From NCBI RefSeq assembly GCF_040812015.1, contig NZ_JBFNXJ010000013.1, positions 1 through 64,000 on the forward strand: 64,000 nt of DNA, given 5' to 3'. The notes under the pieces are model-generated. The model was not told the origin of the DNA. It did not search any database and was given only the letters and a program-made list of their open reading frames with translations. Both the position numbers and the translations under genes were made by a program. Each line of letters begins with the position of its first letter. Positions within the stretch are counted from its first letter, which is position 1. Source of the stretch: Chitinivorax sp. PXF-14 (GTDB lineage: Bacteria > Pseudomonadota > Gammaproteobacteria > Burkholderiales > SCOH01). This document shows positions 53,042-63,261 of this stretch, piece after piece.

Positions 53042-53787
53042 GCCGGCTTGGCGGAAAGCACCCGCTGGCGCCGGCTCTCAGCCAGGCAGATGCCGGAGGC
53101 GACCGATACGTTCAGGCTCTCGACGGTACCAAACATGGGAATGTTGACCATGATGTCGCAGTGCTCACGCGTCAGGCGACGCAGGCCGCTGCCTTCGGCC
53201 CCCAGCACCCAGGCCAGCGGACCCGTCTGCTCGAAATGGAACAGGTCGGTATCGCCATCCGCCGCGGTTCCCGCTACCCAGACGCCACGCTCCTGCATCT
53301 CCCGCAGGCTACGAGCCAGATTGGTCACGGTAATGTATGGCAGCACCTCGGCGGCGCCACACGCCACTTTCGAGACTGTGGCGTTGAGCCCGACCGACTT
53401 GTCCTTGGGGGCGACCACGGCGTGCGCCCCCATTGCATCGGCCACCCGCAGGCAGGCGCCAAGATTATGGGGGTCCGTCACGCCATCGAGCACCAGCAAC
53501 AATGCCGGTTCGGCCAGCGTATCGAGCACATCGTCGAGCGTGACATGGGTCTTGCCGGCATCGATCAGCGCCGCCACGCCCTGGTGGCGCACGTGCCCAA
53601 CCAGGCCATCGAGACGGCGGCTGTCGACCGGCAACAGCCTGACCTGCTGCCGTGCAGCCTGTTGCTCGACATCACGTGCGCGTGGATCGGTGCGTTGCGC
53701 CAGTAGATACACCTCGAGAATGCTGTCGGGGCTATGGCGCAGGCGGGCGTTGACGGCGTGAAAGCCGAAGATGACTTTGGTACTCAA
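53038..53787 (-). CDS. rlmB: 23S rRNA (guanosine-2'-O-)-methyltransferase RlmB
   Basis: A 249-residue SPOUT methyltransferase that modifies G2251 of 23S rRNA. An N-terminal L30e-like domain ([18 protein letters not shown]) precedes the catalytic part with [39 protein letters not shown] and [18 protein letters not shown] (trefoil knot). It starts with TTG overlapping the stop of the preceding giant c-di-GMP gene (TTGA), so the rRNA methylase is translationally coupled to a signalling protein, an unusual pairing. Confidence 0.93.
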   Translation of the reverse strand: MSTKVIFGFHAVNARLRHSPDSILEVYLLAQRTDPRARDVEQQAARQQVRLLPVDSRRLDGLVGHVRHQGVAALIDAGKTHVTLDDVLDTLAEPALLLVLDGVTDPHNLGACLRVADAMGAHAVVAPKDKSVGLNATVSKVACGAAEVLPYITVTNLARSLREMQERGVWVAGTAADGDTDLFHFEQTGPLAWVLGAEGSGLRRLTREHCDIMVNIPMFGTVESLNVSVASGICLAESRRQRVLSAKPA

Positions 53788-56700
53788 ACGATTTCCAAGG
53801 ATTGGGGTTTAACAACGAGAGGGAGCACATTCTGGCTTTGCTCCTGGTAAATGCCAAGTGCCGAGAACAATAATTCCACATCGGCGGCCGGTTTCGGGCG
53901 ACTGAACATATAGCCCTGGACCAGGTCGCAGCCATGTTCACGCAGGAATTCCAGCTGGTCGGCACGCTCCACCCCTTCCGCGATGACCTTGAGCCCCAGT
54001 TTCTTGGCCATGGAGATGATGACCTCAGTAATGGCCATGTCGTCGGCGTCGGTCGGAATCCCTTCGACAAAAGAACCATCGATCTTGAGGTTGTGAATCG
54101 GGAAATGCTTGAGGTTGTTGAGCGACGAGTAACCCGTGCCGAAATCATCGATCGACAGCTGCACCCCCATCTCCTTCAACTCGACCATGATCTGCACTGC
54201 CTCTTCGGCATTGCGCATGATCATGCTCTCGGTGATTTCGAGCTCGAGCCAGTTCGGCTCCAGCCCCGAATCGTTCAGGGCCTGGCGAACGACACGCACC
54301 AGATGCTCGGGCCGGAACTGGCGAGCAGACAGATTGATCGCCATGCGCAACGGAGGGTAGCCGGCATCCTGCCAAGCCTTGGCCTGGCGACAGGCAGTCG
54401 TGAGCACCCACTCGCCGATCGGCACGATCATGCCGCTTTCTTCGGCAAGCGGGATGAAGCGGTCCGGGGACACCAGACCGAGCTCCGGATGGCGCCAGCG
54501 TAGCAAGGCCTCCATGCCGATGATGCGATGCTGCAGAAGCTCGACCTGTGCCTGGTAATGCAACTCGAATTCGCCCCGTTCCAGTGCATAGCGCAGACTG
54601 TTCTCCATGACGAGATGTTCGAATGCCAGCGCATTCATTTCAGACGCAAAGAACTGATAGGTGTTCTTGCCGAGCTCCTTAGAGCGATACATGGCGATAT
54701 CGGCATTCTTGAGCAGGCTCAGCGCATCCTGCCCATCGCTCGGGAACATGCTGATGCCAATGCTGGCCGTCACGAACAGCTCCTGTGCCTCGAGCACGAA
54801 CGGTTGGCCCAGGGCATGCAGAATGCGCTCGGCAATCGCCGCAACATGCTGAGCATCAGGCACGTTCTCGAGCACGACGGTAAATTCGTCGCCGCCCAGC
54901 CGCGCGATCAGATCGTATTCCTTCACGCATCCCTGCAGGCGCTTGGCTACTGCCTGCAACAGCTTGTCGCCAGAGTGGTGGCCCAGCGTGTCGTTGATGT
55001 TCTTGAAGCGATCGAGATCGATGAACAGGACCGCCAGCGCCTGGTTGAATTCGCGAGCCCGGGCGAGCGACTGCGCCAGGCGTTCGTGCAGCAGACTGCG
55101 ATTGGGCAAACGCGTCAGCGAATCGTGGTTGGCGAGAAAATACAGCCGCTCCTCCGCCTCCTTGCGGCTGGTGATGTCGGAAAACACGCCGACATAGTTG
55201 GTGATGCTGCCTTGCGCATCGCGCACGGCACTAATGCTCAACCAGGCGGGGTAGCTGTCGCCGTTCTTGCGGCAATCGAGCAACTCTCCCTGCCAGAACC
55301 CGCCGACTTCAAGGCTCATCAGCATGTCGCGGTTGATGTCCTTGAGATTCGGCCCGGTGCGGAACATGCGCGATACCTTACCGACCGCTTCATCCACCGG
55401 ATAACCGGTGATCTTGCTGAACGCCGGGTTGACGGCAATGATTTCGGCATGGGCGTCGGTGATCAGAATCCCTTCCGTCGCGTTGTCGAATACCTTGGCC
55501 GCCAGCCGCAGCTCGCGCTCCTGCTTGACCCGATCACTGATGTCCATGAGCAGGCCGATGATTGCCGGGCGTCCGTTGAATTCAAATCCACGTCCATGGG
55601 CCTCGACATCGACATAACGGCCGTCGCGATGGCGGGCGCGATAGGTATAGCGCACGCTCTCGACCTCGCCGGACGCCCGTTTGCGATGGTTTTCGATCAG
55701 CACCGGCAGGTCTTCCTGCGCCGTCACCTGCGCGACATTCATGCCGACCATTTCGTCCTGCGTATAACCGACCGCTTCCGCCAGCGTCGGGTTCACATAT
55801 TGCAGCACCCCGTCCTGCACGATATAGAACCCCACCAGCGATAACTCCACCAGCGCGCGGAACTTGCGTTCGGCCTCGAGTCTGGCCGACTCGGCCTCCT
55901 TCAGCGAGGTGATGTCGCTGAATACCGTCACCAGGTTCGAGGTATGCCCGGCATCGGATCGCAGCGCGGATACGCTGATCCAGGCCGGATAGGTGTGGCC
56001 ATCCCGATGGCGCCCGATCAGCTCGCCCTGCCAATAGCCATCCTGCAGAATGCTCGCTCGCAAGTCGGACTGGCTCTTGGGGGAAATATCCCCGGACAGG
56101 TCACGTAGCTCCTTGCCCAGCGCTTCGTCCTGCCGGTAGCCGGTCACGCGGGAAAAGGCATTGTTGACGGCCACGATGCGCTCATCTGCGTCGGTGATGC
56201 AGATCGCATCAGTCGCGCTCTCGAACACCTTGGCAAACAGGCCCAGCTTGTATTCGGTCTGCAATTGCTGGCTGATGTCGAGCAGCAAGCCGATCACGGC
56301 AGTCTGGCCATTAAACTCAAAATGCCGGGTATGGAGCTCAACGGTGATCGGCCCTCCTGTACGGGGCCGAATACGCAAACGGGTACGCAGGTTCTGCGTG
56401 CGGCGATACTGGTCGGAGTCGATCTGCGACTTGAGCAAGGCCCAGTCAGCAGGCAGCACAAAGGGGTAGAAAGGCTTGCCGCTCAGCTCTTCGGGCCGAT
56501 AGCCCAGCATCGCCGCCAGCTCGGGGTTGCTATACACCAGCAGGTCGTTCTGGATGATGCAGATGCCTGCCAATGGCGACTCCACCAGCGCCCTGAACCT
56601 GGCTTGTGCGGCCACGAATTCGGACTCGGTGCGCTTGCGCTCGGAAATGTCGATGCCATTTGCACAAATGCCCGTGATCTTGCCGTCGCGATCGTAAACC

Positions 56701-57905
56701 GGGAATTTGTTGACGAGATAGGTATGCTGTTGCCCGAACAGCTCGAACGACTCCTCGAACTGGATATTTTTCCGTGTTTGCCGTACGGCATGCTCATTAT
56801 CGAGAAACCGCTTCGCCTCGGCGGTGGAGAACAGATCCTGCTCGGTCTTGCCGATCAGGTCGCGCACGGACATGCCGAACAGATTGGCAAACGCCCGATT
56901 GACGATCGAATAGCGCCCGTTGACATCCTTGATATAGAACAGTGTGGGAAGGTTGTTCAGTACCGACTGGATCTGCTTGCGATTTTCATCAAGCACCTCC
57001 AGTGTGCTGCGGCGCTCCTCGATCGAGGCGGACAGGATCATGCCTGCGCTCGCCATCACCGACATGAAGCCAAACAGGAAAAAAGTCGTGCCGATATGCG
57101 TCGTCGCAGGCGCCACGCCATGGACCAGCATGGTGGATGCCGCGATCACCGAGGCCAGGAACGCCACGATGCCGGTGCCGACATAGCCGAAGCGGATGGC
57201 CCCCCAGACGATCAGCGGGAAGATGACGAATTGAAAGGCCAGATTCTGGCTCGTCTGCAGCCATGCATTGCCAAACACCACGGCGCTGATTGCCGTCGTG
57301 AGCGTGGCGAGGAGCGCCAACTCCCCCCATCGCCGCTTCCACAGCAGGTTGAGTCGCCGATCCAGCAGCGCCAGCACCAGCGGCATGGTCAGCAAGATGC
57401 CCACCACTTCGGCCAGCCACCACATCAGCCAGACCTCGTTCAGCGAGCCAAGGCTCAGCATATGCGGCAGATAAAAGCCCAACGCGCCAAAGCAGGCAGA
57501 GACCGATGCATTGAACAGGGCACCGACGAGAATCATCGAGATCACATCACGCAGCGACTTGAGCTCGCTGCCCGCCGAGGTGTGCATGCGCAGCAGATGC
57601 GCGCTGAGCGCCGCCCCTAGCGATGACCCAAGGGAAAGACAAAGCCCTGTGAGCCAGTTGTCGCCGTGCAGCAACCCCGACACAAGCGAGGCCAGCGCCA
57701 CAACCCACCACAGACGGATGCCGCCGATCAGCAAGGCGGCCAGGGCAACCCCTGCGGGGGGCCACAGCAGGGGAATATTCGCCTCGCCATAGCGGAACAG
57801 ATAGCCGAATTCAGCTGCGCCAAGCAACACGATCAATAAGACCAGGGCATGCAGCACATGCCCGCCAGGAACGGCAAATCTGTCGCGCCCCATCGGCCCG
57901 CCCAT
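53784..57905 (-). CDS. MASE1-PAS5-GGDEF-EAL c-di-GMP protein
   Basis: A 1373-residue membrane protein. The order is: MASE1 sensor domain (about 15-300, eight or so helices), five PAS domains (about 305-425, 430-550, 555-670, 680-800, 805-925), GGDEF (about 930-1095) and EAL (about 1105-1350). The cyclase site is an intact LGGDEF but the RxxD inhibitory site is replaced by KEYD. The EAL domain has [33 protein letters not shown] and AEGVER, so phosphodiesterase activity is expected. Which activity prevails cannot be told. GGGAGAG precedes the ATG. It ends overlapping rlmB. Confidence 0.92.
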   Translation of the reverse strand: MGGPMGRDRFAVPGGHVLHALVLLIVLLGAAEFGYLFRYGEANIPLLWPPAGVALAALLIGGIRLWWVVALASLVSGLLHGDNWLTGLCLSLGSSLGAALSAHLLRMHTSAGSELKSLRDVISMILVGALFNASVSACFGALGFYLPHMLSLGSLNEVWLMWWLAEVVGILLTMPLVLALLDRRLNLLWKRRWGELALLATLTTAISAVVFGNAWLQTSQNLAFQFVIFPLIVWGAIRFGYVGTGIVAFLASVIAASTMLVHGVAPATTHIGTTFFLFGFMSVMASAGMILSASIEERRSTLEVLDENRKQIQSVLNNLPTLFYIKDVNGRYSIVNRAFANLFGMSVRDLIGKTEQDLFSTAEAKRFLDNEHAVRQTRKNIQFEESFELFGQQHTYLVNKFPVYDRDGKITGICANGIDISERKRTESEFVAAQARFRALVESPLAGICIIQNDLLVYSNPELAAMLGYRPEELSGKPFYPFVLPADWALLKSQIDSDQYRRTQNLRTRLRIRPRTGGPITVELHTRHFEFNGQTAVIGLLLDISQQLQTEYKLGLFAKVFESATDAICITDADERIVAVNNAFSRVTGYRQDEALGKELRDLSGDISPKSQSDLRASILQDGYWQGELIGRHRDGHTYPAWISVSALRSDAGHTSNLVTVFSDITSLKEAESARLEAERKFRALVELSLVGFYIVQDGVLQYVNPTLAEAVGYTQDEMVGMNVAQVTAQEDLPVLIENHRKRASGEVESVRYTYRARHRDGRYVDVEAHGRGFEFNGRPAIIGLLMDISDRVKQERELRLAAKVFDNATEGILITDAHAEIIAVNPAFSKITGYPVDEAVGKVSRMFRTGPNLKDINRDMLMSLEVGGFWQGELLDCRKNGDSYPAWLSISAVRDAQGSITNYVGVFSDITSRKEAEERLYFLANHDSLTRLPNRSLLHERLAQSLARAREFNQALAVLFIDLDRFKNINDTLGHHSGDKLLQAVAKRLQGCVKEYDLIARLGGDEFTVVLENVPDAQHVAAIAERILHALGQPFVLEAQELFVTASIGISMFPSDGQDALSLLKNADIAMYRSKELGKNTYQFFASEMNALAFEHLVMENSLRYALERGEFELHYQAQVELLQHRIIGMEALLRWRHPELGLVSPDRFIPLAEESGMIVPIGEWVLTTACRQAKAWQDAGYPPLRMAINLSARQFRPEHLVRVVRQALNDSGLEPNWLELEITESMIMRNAEEAVQIMVELKEMGVQLSIDDFGTGYSSLNNLKHFPIHNLKIDGSFVEGIPTDADDMAITEVIISMAKKLGLKVIAEGVERADQLEFLREHGCDLVQGYMFSRPKPAADVELLFSALGIYQEQSQNVLPLVVKPQSLEIV

Positions 57906-58011
57906 CGTACTCTCCCTTGGGGCGCAACACCGTCGACATGCCCCGTCGATTCACTGAATGGATGGCGTCCGGAATCGCCAACACAAATAGATGAATATTA
58001 TTATTTACCGC

Positions 58012-58027
58012 AATATCGGGCGATATT
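58012..58027. repeat. Perfect 16-bp palindrome in an AT-rich promoter gap
   Basis: AATATCG-GG-CGATATT, 107 bp upstream of the MASE1 gene start within an AT-rich region (about 57985-58030). It could be an operator. The rest of the 213-nt gap between waaF and the MASE1 gene shows no gene. Confidence 0.45.
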
Positions 58028-58118
58028 AACGCGTATCCCCTGACAAGGAAAACCAGATCGTCATGCCGGCCTGTTTGTGGAGGGATTGCCGCAGCGGCAA
58101 TTGAAAGTTTTGAGCAAT

Positions 58119-59147
58119 TTATTCCAGAGGAATACGCACGGACAGGCTCTGCTTGATGGCCCCCATCACGCTAAGCGGCATCAAATCGTTGAGGCATTTC
58201 ATATGTCCAAGCGGACATTCACGCTTGAAGCAGGGACTGCACTCAACATTGAGCGAGACAATTGTCGCCCGTTTGCTCAGTGGTGGCGTAAACGTGGCGC
58301 TGGAGGAGCCATACACGGCAACAAGCGGGCGTTGCAGCGCTGCGGCTACGTGCATCAAGCCCGAGTCGTTGGTCACAGCAACGTGCGCGAGCGCCAGCAA
58401 GTCGATTGCCTGATCGAGAGAGGTCCGCCCGCAAAGATTTTCAGCACCGGGGCCCGCAAGCCCGACAATCTCGGCGCCTAGCTCCCCTTCCTTTGACGAG
58501 CCCATCACCCAGACCGCGTAACCGTCCTCGATCAACAGCTTGGCCAAGGCGGCAAAATGCCTTGCCGGCCAACGCTTGGCAGGGCCGTATTCCGCCCCAG
58601 GGCAAAGCGCCGCCACCGGCCGCTCGAGACTGAGCCCCAGGCCCGCGGCCACAGCGCGGGCGTCAGCCGGGTTCACCGTCAAGCGTGGCTCCGGGGATAC
58701 CACTGGCCGGCGGTCGCGGCCGGGCTGCGCCAGCACCGAAAAACGATCGACCATCCTGGGTAAGGCCAGTTCGTCGAGCTTGCGCCAATCGTTCAGCAGG
58801 CCATATCGTTGTTCGCCCAGAAAGCCCGTACGCAGGGGAATGCTCGCAAGCCAAGGGATAAGCGCCGATTTGAGGGAGTTCGGCAGCACAATGGCCTGGT
58901 CGTAGCGTGCCTTGCGCAGCTCGCGCGCGAGCCGATACCGCTCGGCCAGGCGCAACTCACCATGGGCAAATGGATTGGCAATGGCCCGGCTCACCTCGGG
59001 CATACGCTGGAACAGCGGAAGCGTCCACGCCGGCGCAAACACGTCAAGCTCGAGCTTGGGATGGCGCTGCGCAAGCAGTTGGTACAGCGGCTGCGCCATG
59101 ACGCAGTCCCCCACCCAGGATGGGGCAACAACAAGAATTTTGGTCAT
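58119..59147 (-). CDS. waaF: ADP-heptose--LPS heptosyltransferase II
   Basis: A 342-residue GT9 glycosyltransferase that adds the second heptose to the LPS inner core on the cytosolic face. It starts KILVVAPSWVGDCVMAQPLY and has the family blocks FLGEQRYGLLNDWR, CPGAEYGPAKRWPARHFA, VTNDSGLMHVAAAL and YGSSSATFTPPLS, plus the late CSPCFKRECPLGHMKC cysteine cluster typical of WaaF. The ATG at 59147 gives the family start. It is the last gene of a unit with ilvE and a zinc-finger gene, separated from the latter by a hairpin. Confidence 0.93.
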   Translation of the reverse strand: MTKILVVAPSWVGDCVMAQPLYQLLAQRHPKLELDVFAPAWTLPLFQRMPEVSRAIANPFAHGELRLAERYRLARELRKARYDQAIVLPNSLKSALIPWLASIPLRTGFLGEQRYGLLNDWRKLDELALPRMVDRFSVLAQPGRDRRPVVSPEPRLTVNPADARAVAAGLGLSLERPVAALCPGAEYGPAKRWPARHFAALAKLLIEDGYAVWVMGSSKEGELGAEIVGLAGPGAENLCGRTSLDQAIDLLALAHVAVTNDSGLMHVAAALQRPLVAVYGSSSATFTPPLSKRATIVSLNVECSPCFKRECPLGHMKCLNDLMPLSVMGAIKQSLSVRIPLE

Positions 59148-59170
59148 ATGACGATGCGGGGTGACAAATG

Positions 59171-59196
59171 AGAACCGGCGCCTCAGCGCCGGTTCT
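59171..59196 (-). terminator. Hairpin between zinc-finger gene and waaF
   Basis: A perfect 11-bp stem (AGAACCGGCGC with GCGCCGGTTCT) and 4-nt loop without a proper T-run. It could reduce read-through from ilvE into waaF or protect the upstream mRNA end. Confidence 0.5.
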
Positions 59197-59204
59197 GGTT
59201 CCAC

Positions 59205-59411
59205 TCAGTGATGGCCACCCGCTTTGGGGCCACCCTTCAGCTTGTACAGCGTGCCGCAATAGGGGCACAGCGCCTCGCCGGTCTTCTCGATGGCCAGAAA
59301 GACGCGCGGGTGCGCGTTCCACTTCTGCATATCGGGCATCGGGCAATGCAAAGGCAAGTCTGTGTCGCTGATTTCAATGAAACGTTCGTCGAGCTGTTTG
59401 GTTTCTGCCAT
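59205..59411 (-). CDS. Zinc-finger domain-containing small protein
   Basis: A 68-residue protein with the zf-CHCC (NDUFS6-like) layout: LPLHCPMPDMQKWNAHPRVFL supplies Cys and His, and ALCPYCGTLYKLK supplies the CxxC knuckle. The C-terminus is GGPKAGGHH. The mitochondrial homologue is a complex I accessory subunit; the bacterial role is unknown. It sits 9 nt after ilvE and before waaF in one transcription direction. Confidence 0.85.
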   Translation of the reverse strand: MAETKQLDERFIEISDTDLPLHCPMPDMQKWNAHPRVFLAIEKTGEALCPYCGTLYKLKGGPKAGGHH

Positions 59412-59420
59412 GATGATTCC

Positions 59421-60344
59421 TCACTTTACCTGGGTGAGCCAGGCGCGGTGGCCCTCCGACTTGCCGGTCACGCAGTCGAAGTACATTTGCTGCAGCTTGG
59501 TCGTGATCGGCCCGCGCTTGCCCTCGCCAATGGCACGGTTGTCGAGCTCACGAATCGGAGTGACTTCGGCGGCCGTACCGGTGAAGAATGCCTCGTCTGC
59601 GGAGTAGACTTCATCGCGGGTGATGCGCTTCTCAATCACCTCAACCCCCAGCTCACCGGCCAGTTGTACGATCGTGTCACGCGTGATGCCTTCCAGCGCC
59701 GATGTCAGATCCGGCGTGTAAAGCTTGCCCTTGCGCACGATGAAGACGTTCTCACCGGAGCCTTCGGCAACAAAACCATCGACATCGAGCAGCAGCGCCT
59801 CGTCATAACCATCCTGCTCCGCTTCGCGGTTGGCGAGGATCGAGTTCATGTAATTGCCGTTGGCCTTGGCCTTGCACATCGTGATATTGACGTGGTGGCG
59901 GGTAAACGAGGAGGTCTTGACACGGATGCCCTTCTCCAGCGCCTCCGGCCCCAGATACGTGCCCCACGGCCAGGCTGCGACGATGACGTGAACCGACAGC
60001 GTACGAGCGGAAATCCCCATGGCTTCAGCGCCATAGAAAGCCATCGGGCGAATGTAACCCGACTCCAGCTTGTTGAGCTTGATCGCATCAAGCTGGGCCT
60101 GATTGAGCTGTTCCTTGGTGAACGGCAGCTTCATGCCAAGAATATGGGCCGAACGGAACAGACGATCCGTATGGTCCTGCAGGCGGAAGATCGCGGGCCC
60201 CTGATCCGTCTTGTACGCCCTCACCCCCTCGAACACACCCATTCCATAATGCAGCGTATGGGTCAGCACATGGGTGTTGGCCTCGCGCCACGGCACCATC
60301 TTGCCGTCGTACCAGATCAGGCCATCACGATCAGCCATCGACAT
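59421..60344 (-). CDS. ilvE: Branched-chain amino acid aminotransferase
   Basis: A 307-residue class IV PLP aminotransferase that interconverts Leu, Ile and Val with their keto acids. Signatures are WYDGKMVPWREANTHVLTH, HYGMGVFEGVRAY, the PLP lysine in CKAKANGNYMNSILAN and EGSGENVFIV. GAGGAG lies 6 nt before the ATG at 60344; an internal Met two codons later is less well placed. A large hairpin lies 77 nt upstream. Confidence 0.95.
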   Translation of the reverse strand: MSMADRDGLIWYDGKMVPWREANTHVLTHTLHYGMGVFEGVRAYKTDQGPAIFRLQDHTDRLFRSAHILGMKLPFTKEQLNQAQLDAIKLNKLESGYIRPMAFYGAEAMGISARTLSVHVIVAAWPWGTYLGPEALEKGIRVKTSSFTRHHVNITMCKAKANGNYMNSILANREAEQDGYDEALLLDVDGFVAEGSGENVFIVRKGKLYTPDLTSALEGITRDTIVQLAGELGVEVIEKRITRDEVYSADEAFFTGTAAEVTPIRELDNRAIGEGKRGPITTKLQQMYFDCVTGKSEGHRAWLTQVK

Positions 60345-60420
60345 AGTGGACTCCTCTTTCGTCTGTCTCGCAAAAGCAAGCATTGTAACCGAAAATGCCC
60401 CCCCTTTTCCTCAGCGGCAA

Positions 60421-60463
60421 CGCAAATGACAACACCCGGCAGTACCGGGCGTTGTCATTTGCG
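60421..60463 (-). terminator. Long hairpin after manC
   Basis: CGCAAATGACAAC pairs perfectly with GTTGTCATTTGCG, and an inner CCCGG/CCGGG stem is closed by a 5-nt loop after one mismatch: an 18-bp, 43-nt hairpin between manC and ilvE. No T-run follows, but its stability makes it a plausible transcript end. Confidence 0.65.
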
Positions 60464-60477
60464 CGATGAAGCAGGAA

Positions 60478-61902
60478 TTACTTTTCCCGGTGGTAGATGT
60501 CTTCGAAGCGGACGATGTCATCTTCTCCGAGATACGCGCCGGACTGCACCTCGATGATATCGAGCGGCAGCTTGCCCGGGTTCTCCAGCCGGTGCACCGC
60601 ACCGAGCGGAATGTAGGTTGACTGGTTCTCGGTCAGCAGCTGCACGCTATCATCGCAGGTCACCTTGGCAGTACCGCTGACCACCACCCAATGTTCGGCA
60701 CGATGGTGGTGCATCTGCAGCGACAGTTTTTGACCCGGCTTTACCGTGATGCGCTTGACCTGATGCCGCCCCCCCGCATCGATGCCCTCGTAACTGCCCC
60801 AGGGTCGATAGACGCGCCGATGGAAGGTGGATTCACTGCGCTTCTCAGCATTGAGCCTGTTGACGACATGCTTGACGTCTTGCGCGCGGTCCTTGTGGGC
60901 AACCAGGACAGCATCCGCCGTTTCCACGACGACTACGTCGTCGAGGCCGATGACCGTCACCATGCGCCCGTCGGCGCGCACATAGCTGTTACTGACGTCG
61001 TCGAGATACACGTCCCCACGGCAGGCATTGCCGTTTGCGTCGTGCTCGGCGACATCCCACAATGCACTCCAGGAGCCGACGTCATTCCAGCCGATTTGCG
61101 CAGGAACGACGACAGCAGCAGTCGTGTGCTCCATCACCGCGTAGTCGATCGATTCGGACGGGCAAGCACGGAATGCAGCAGCATCGACACGCGTGAAGTC
61201 GAGATCGTTCGAAGCGTTGGCCATCGACGCCATGCAAGCATCGAATATGTCGGGGCGCAACGCTTTGAGTTCATCGAGATAGTGCCTGGCCTGGAACAGG
61301 AACATCCCGCTATTCCAGGCATACTCGCCACTCGCTACGAATGACTGCGCCGTCTCGGCATTCGGCTTCTCGACGAAGCGCTCCACGGCATAAGCGCCGC
61401 TAACGTCAGCCATGGCCTTGCCACGCTTGATATAGCCGTAACCCGTGTGAGGGCTTTCCGGCTCGATACCGAACGTGACCAGCGCGCCACGCTCCACCGC
61501 CTGAAACGCCAGGCCGATGGCACGATGGAAAGCCGTCACATCACGAATCACATGGTCGGCCGGCAGCACGAGCATCACCGCATCCGGATCGGCCTGCAGC
61601 AGCTTGATGGCCGCCAGGGCTACCGCTGGCGCGGTGTTCCTGCCCTCGGGCTCGAGCATGATGGTGGAGGGAGTCACCCCGACCTCACGCAGCTGCTCTG
61701 CCACCAGAAAACGGTGCTCTTCATTGCAAACAACAATGGGGCGCCCCAGGGACGACGAAACGCCGCTCAAGCGCGTCAGCGTCTCCTGCACCATCGTCTG
61801 CTGCCCAACCAGCGAGAGAAACTGCTTGGGCATTGCTGCGCGCGACAGCGGCCACAGCCGGGTACCGCTGCCGCCACACAATACAACTGGATACAACGTC
61901 AT
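60478..61902 (-). CDS. manC: Mannose-1-phosphate guanylyltransferase / mannose-6-phosphate isomerase
   Basis: A 474-residue bifunctional enzyme of the ManC/AlgA/CpsB type making GDP-mannose. The N-terminal transferase has the pyrophosphorylase signature [14 protein letters not shown] and FVEKPNAE. The C-terminal type II isomerase cupin (from about 350) has [31 protein letters not shown] and the metal-binding histidines. The ATG at 61902 is preferred; a TTG four codons upstream is also in frame. It lies 19 nt after the UDP-sugar dehydrogenase gene in the same polysaccharide cluster. Confidence 0.93.
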   Translation of the reverse strand: MTLYPVVLCGGSGTRLWPLSRAAMPKQFLSLVGQQTMVQETLTRLSGVSSSLGRPIVVCNEEHRFLVAEQLREVGVTPSTIMLEPEGRNTAPAVALAAIKLLQADPDAVMLVLPADHVIRDVTAFHRAIGLAFQAVERGALVTFGIEPESPHTGYGYIKRGKAMADVSGAYAVERFVEKPNAETAQSFVASGEYAWNSGMFLFQARHYLDELKALRPDIFDACMASMANASNDLDFTRVDAAAFRACPSESIDYAVMEHTTAAVVVPAQIGWNDVGSWSALWDVAEHDANGNACRGDVYLDDVSNSYVRADGRMVTVIGLDDVVVVETADAVLVAHKDRAQDVKHVVNRLNAEKRSESTFHRRVYRPWGSYEGIDAGGRHQVKRITVKPGQKLSLQMHHHRAEHWVVVSGTAKVTCDDSVQLLTENQSTYIPLGAVHRLENPGKLPLDIIEVQSGAYLGEDDIVRFEDIYHREK

Positions 61903-61921
61903 ATCTGCTTTCAAATCACGA

Positions 61922-63202
61922 TTACAAACGCCAAACGGTCAGGCCGGCCTCTTTGAGCTTGCTCATGTCGAACTGACTCTTGACGTCGATAAACACACCG
62001 TTTTGCTTCACCTTGCCAAGGTAATCCGACAGCGGACGCGCCATGAACTCCTTGTGTGCGACTGCCATGACCATGGCGTCCGCCTGGGGCAGTTGCTCCC
62101 ACGCCGTCAACGACAGGCCATATTCGTGTTGAGCCTCGTCAGCCGGCGGCACCGGGTCGTGCACCACCACATCGACGCCGTAGGACTTCAGCTCGGCGAT
62201 GATGTCGACCACCTTGGAGTTGCGCAAATCGGGGCAGTTTTCCTTGAAGGTCAAGCCAAATACGATGACCTTGGCACCCTTCACGCTGCTGCCGTTGCGG
62301 ATCATGTGCTTGACGGTCTGCTCTGCAACAAACTTGCCCATGCCGTCGTTGATGCGGCGGCCAGCCAGAATGACCTGCGGGTGGTAGCCGATCTTGTCGG
62401 CCTTGTAGGTCAGGTAGTAAGGATCGACGCCGATGCAGTGGCCTCCGACCAGGCCCGGACGGAACGGCAGAAAGTTCCATTTGGTGCCGGCCGCTTTCAG
62501 TACTTCCACCGTATCGATGCCGATCTTGTCGAAAATCAGCGCCAATTCATTCATGAGTGCAATGTTCAGGTCGCGCTGGGTGTTCTCGATGACCTTTGCC
62601 GCCTCGGCTACCTTGATGCTGGAAGCACGGTAGACACCGGCGGTGATGACAGCACCGTAAACCTCCGCAACCCGCTCCAGCGTTTCGGGGTTATCACCCG
62701 ACACCACCTTCACAATACGCGTCAACGTGTGCTCTCTATCACCCGGGTTGATACGCTCAGGCGAATAGCCGACGAAGAAATCGGTGCCCCACTTCATGCC
62801 GGACTGGCGTTCCAGCTCTGGCACGCACTCTTCTTCCGTCGCACCGGGGTAGACGGTCGACTCGTAGACGACCGTCACACCACGCTTCATGTGCTTGCCC
62901 ACGCTGCGGCTTGCCGACAGCAAGGGGGAGAAGTCCGGCTGGTGGGCATCATCCACCGGCGTCGGTACGGCAACGATGATGAAGTCTGCCTCGCCCAACC
63001 GGCTGGCATCCGTTGTCGGCTCGAGGCCGGTCGATGCTTTCAGGTCTTCGGTGGTTACTTCACCGGTCGGATCGACAAACTGGCGATAGGCCTCGACCTT
63101 GGACTCGGACAAGTCAAAGCCAATGGTGCGGAATTTCTTGCCGAACTCGACCGCGAGCGGCAAGCCGACGTAACCCAAGCCCACAACTGCAATTACGCTC
63201 AT
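61922..63202 (-). CDS. UDP-N-acetylhexosamine 6-dehydrogenase (TviB/WbpA-like)
   Basis: A 426-residue nucleotide-sugar dehydrogenase that oxidises C6 of UDP-GlcNAc or UDP-GalNAc to the uronic acid. The NAD fold is [19 protein letters not shown]; catalytic lysine/asparagine lie in [20 protein letters not shown], and the thioester-forming Cys in [16 protein letters not shown] third domain follows ([15 protein letters not shown]). The type is that of TviB/WbpO-class enzymes used in capsule or O-antigen pathways. GAGGAAAC precedes the ATG. It lies 59 nt downstream of wecB. Confidence 0.9.
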   Translation of the reverse strand: MSVIAVVGLGYVGLPLAVEFGKKFRTIGFDLSESKVEAYRQFVDPTGEVTTEDLKASTGLEPTTDASRLGEADFIIVAVPTPVDDAHQPDFSPLLSASRSVGKHMKRGVTVVYESTVYPGATEEECVPELERQSGMKWGTDFFVGYSPERINPGDREHTLTRIVKVVSGDNPETLERVAEVYGAVITAGVYRASSIKVAEAAKVIENTQRDLNIALMNELALIFDKIGIDTVEVLKAAGTKWNFLPFRPGLVGGHCIGVDPYYLTYKADKIGYHPQVILAGRRINDGMGKFVAEQTVKHMIRNGSSVKGAKVIVFGLTFKENCPDLRNSKVVDIIAELKSYGVDVVVHDPVPPADEAQHEYGLSLTAWEQLPQADAMVMAVAHKEFMARPLSDYLGKVKQNGVFIDVKSQFDMSKLKEAGLTVWRL

Positions 63203-63261
63203 TCTTGTTTCCTCGATGATTTCTCTATGATGATTGAATTCTGTGTCACGCCAATCCGGCT

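Noticed and set aside
54528-55844. Long antisense frames within the MASE1 gene
   Set aside because: The minus-strand PAS, GGDEF and EAL motifs account for the region completely.
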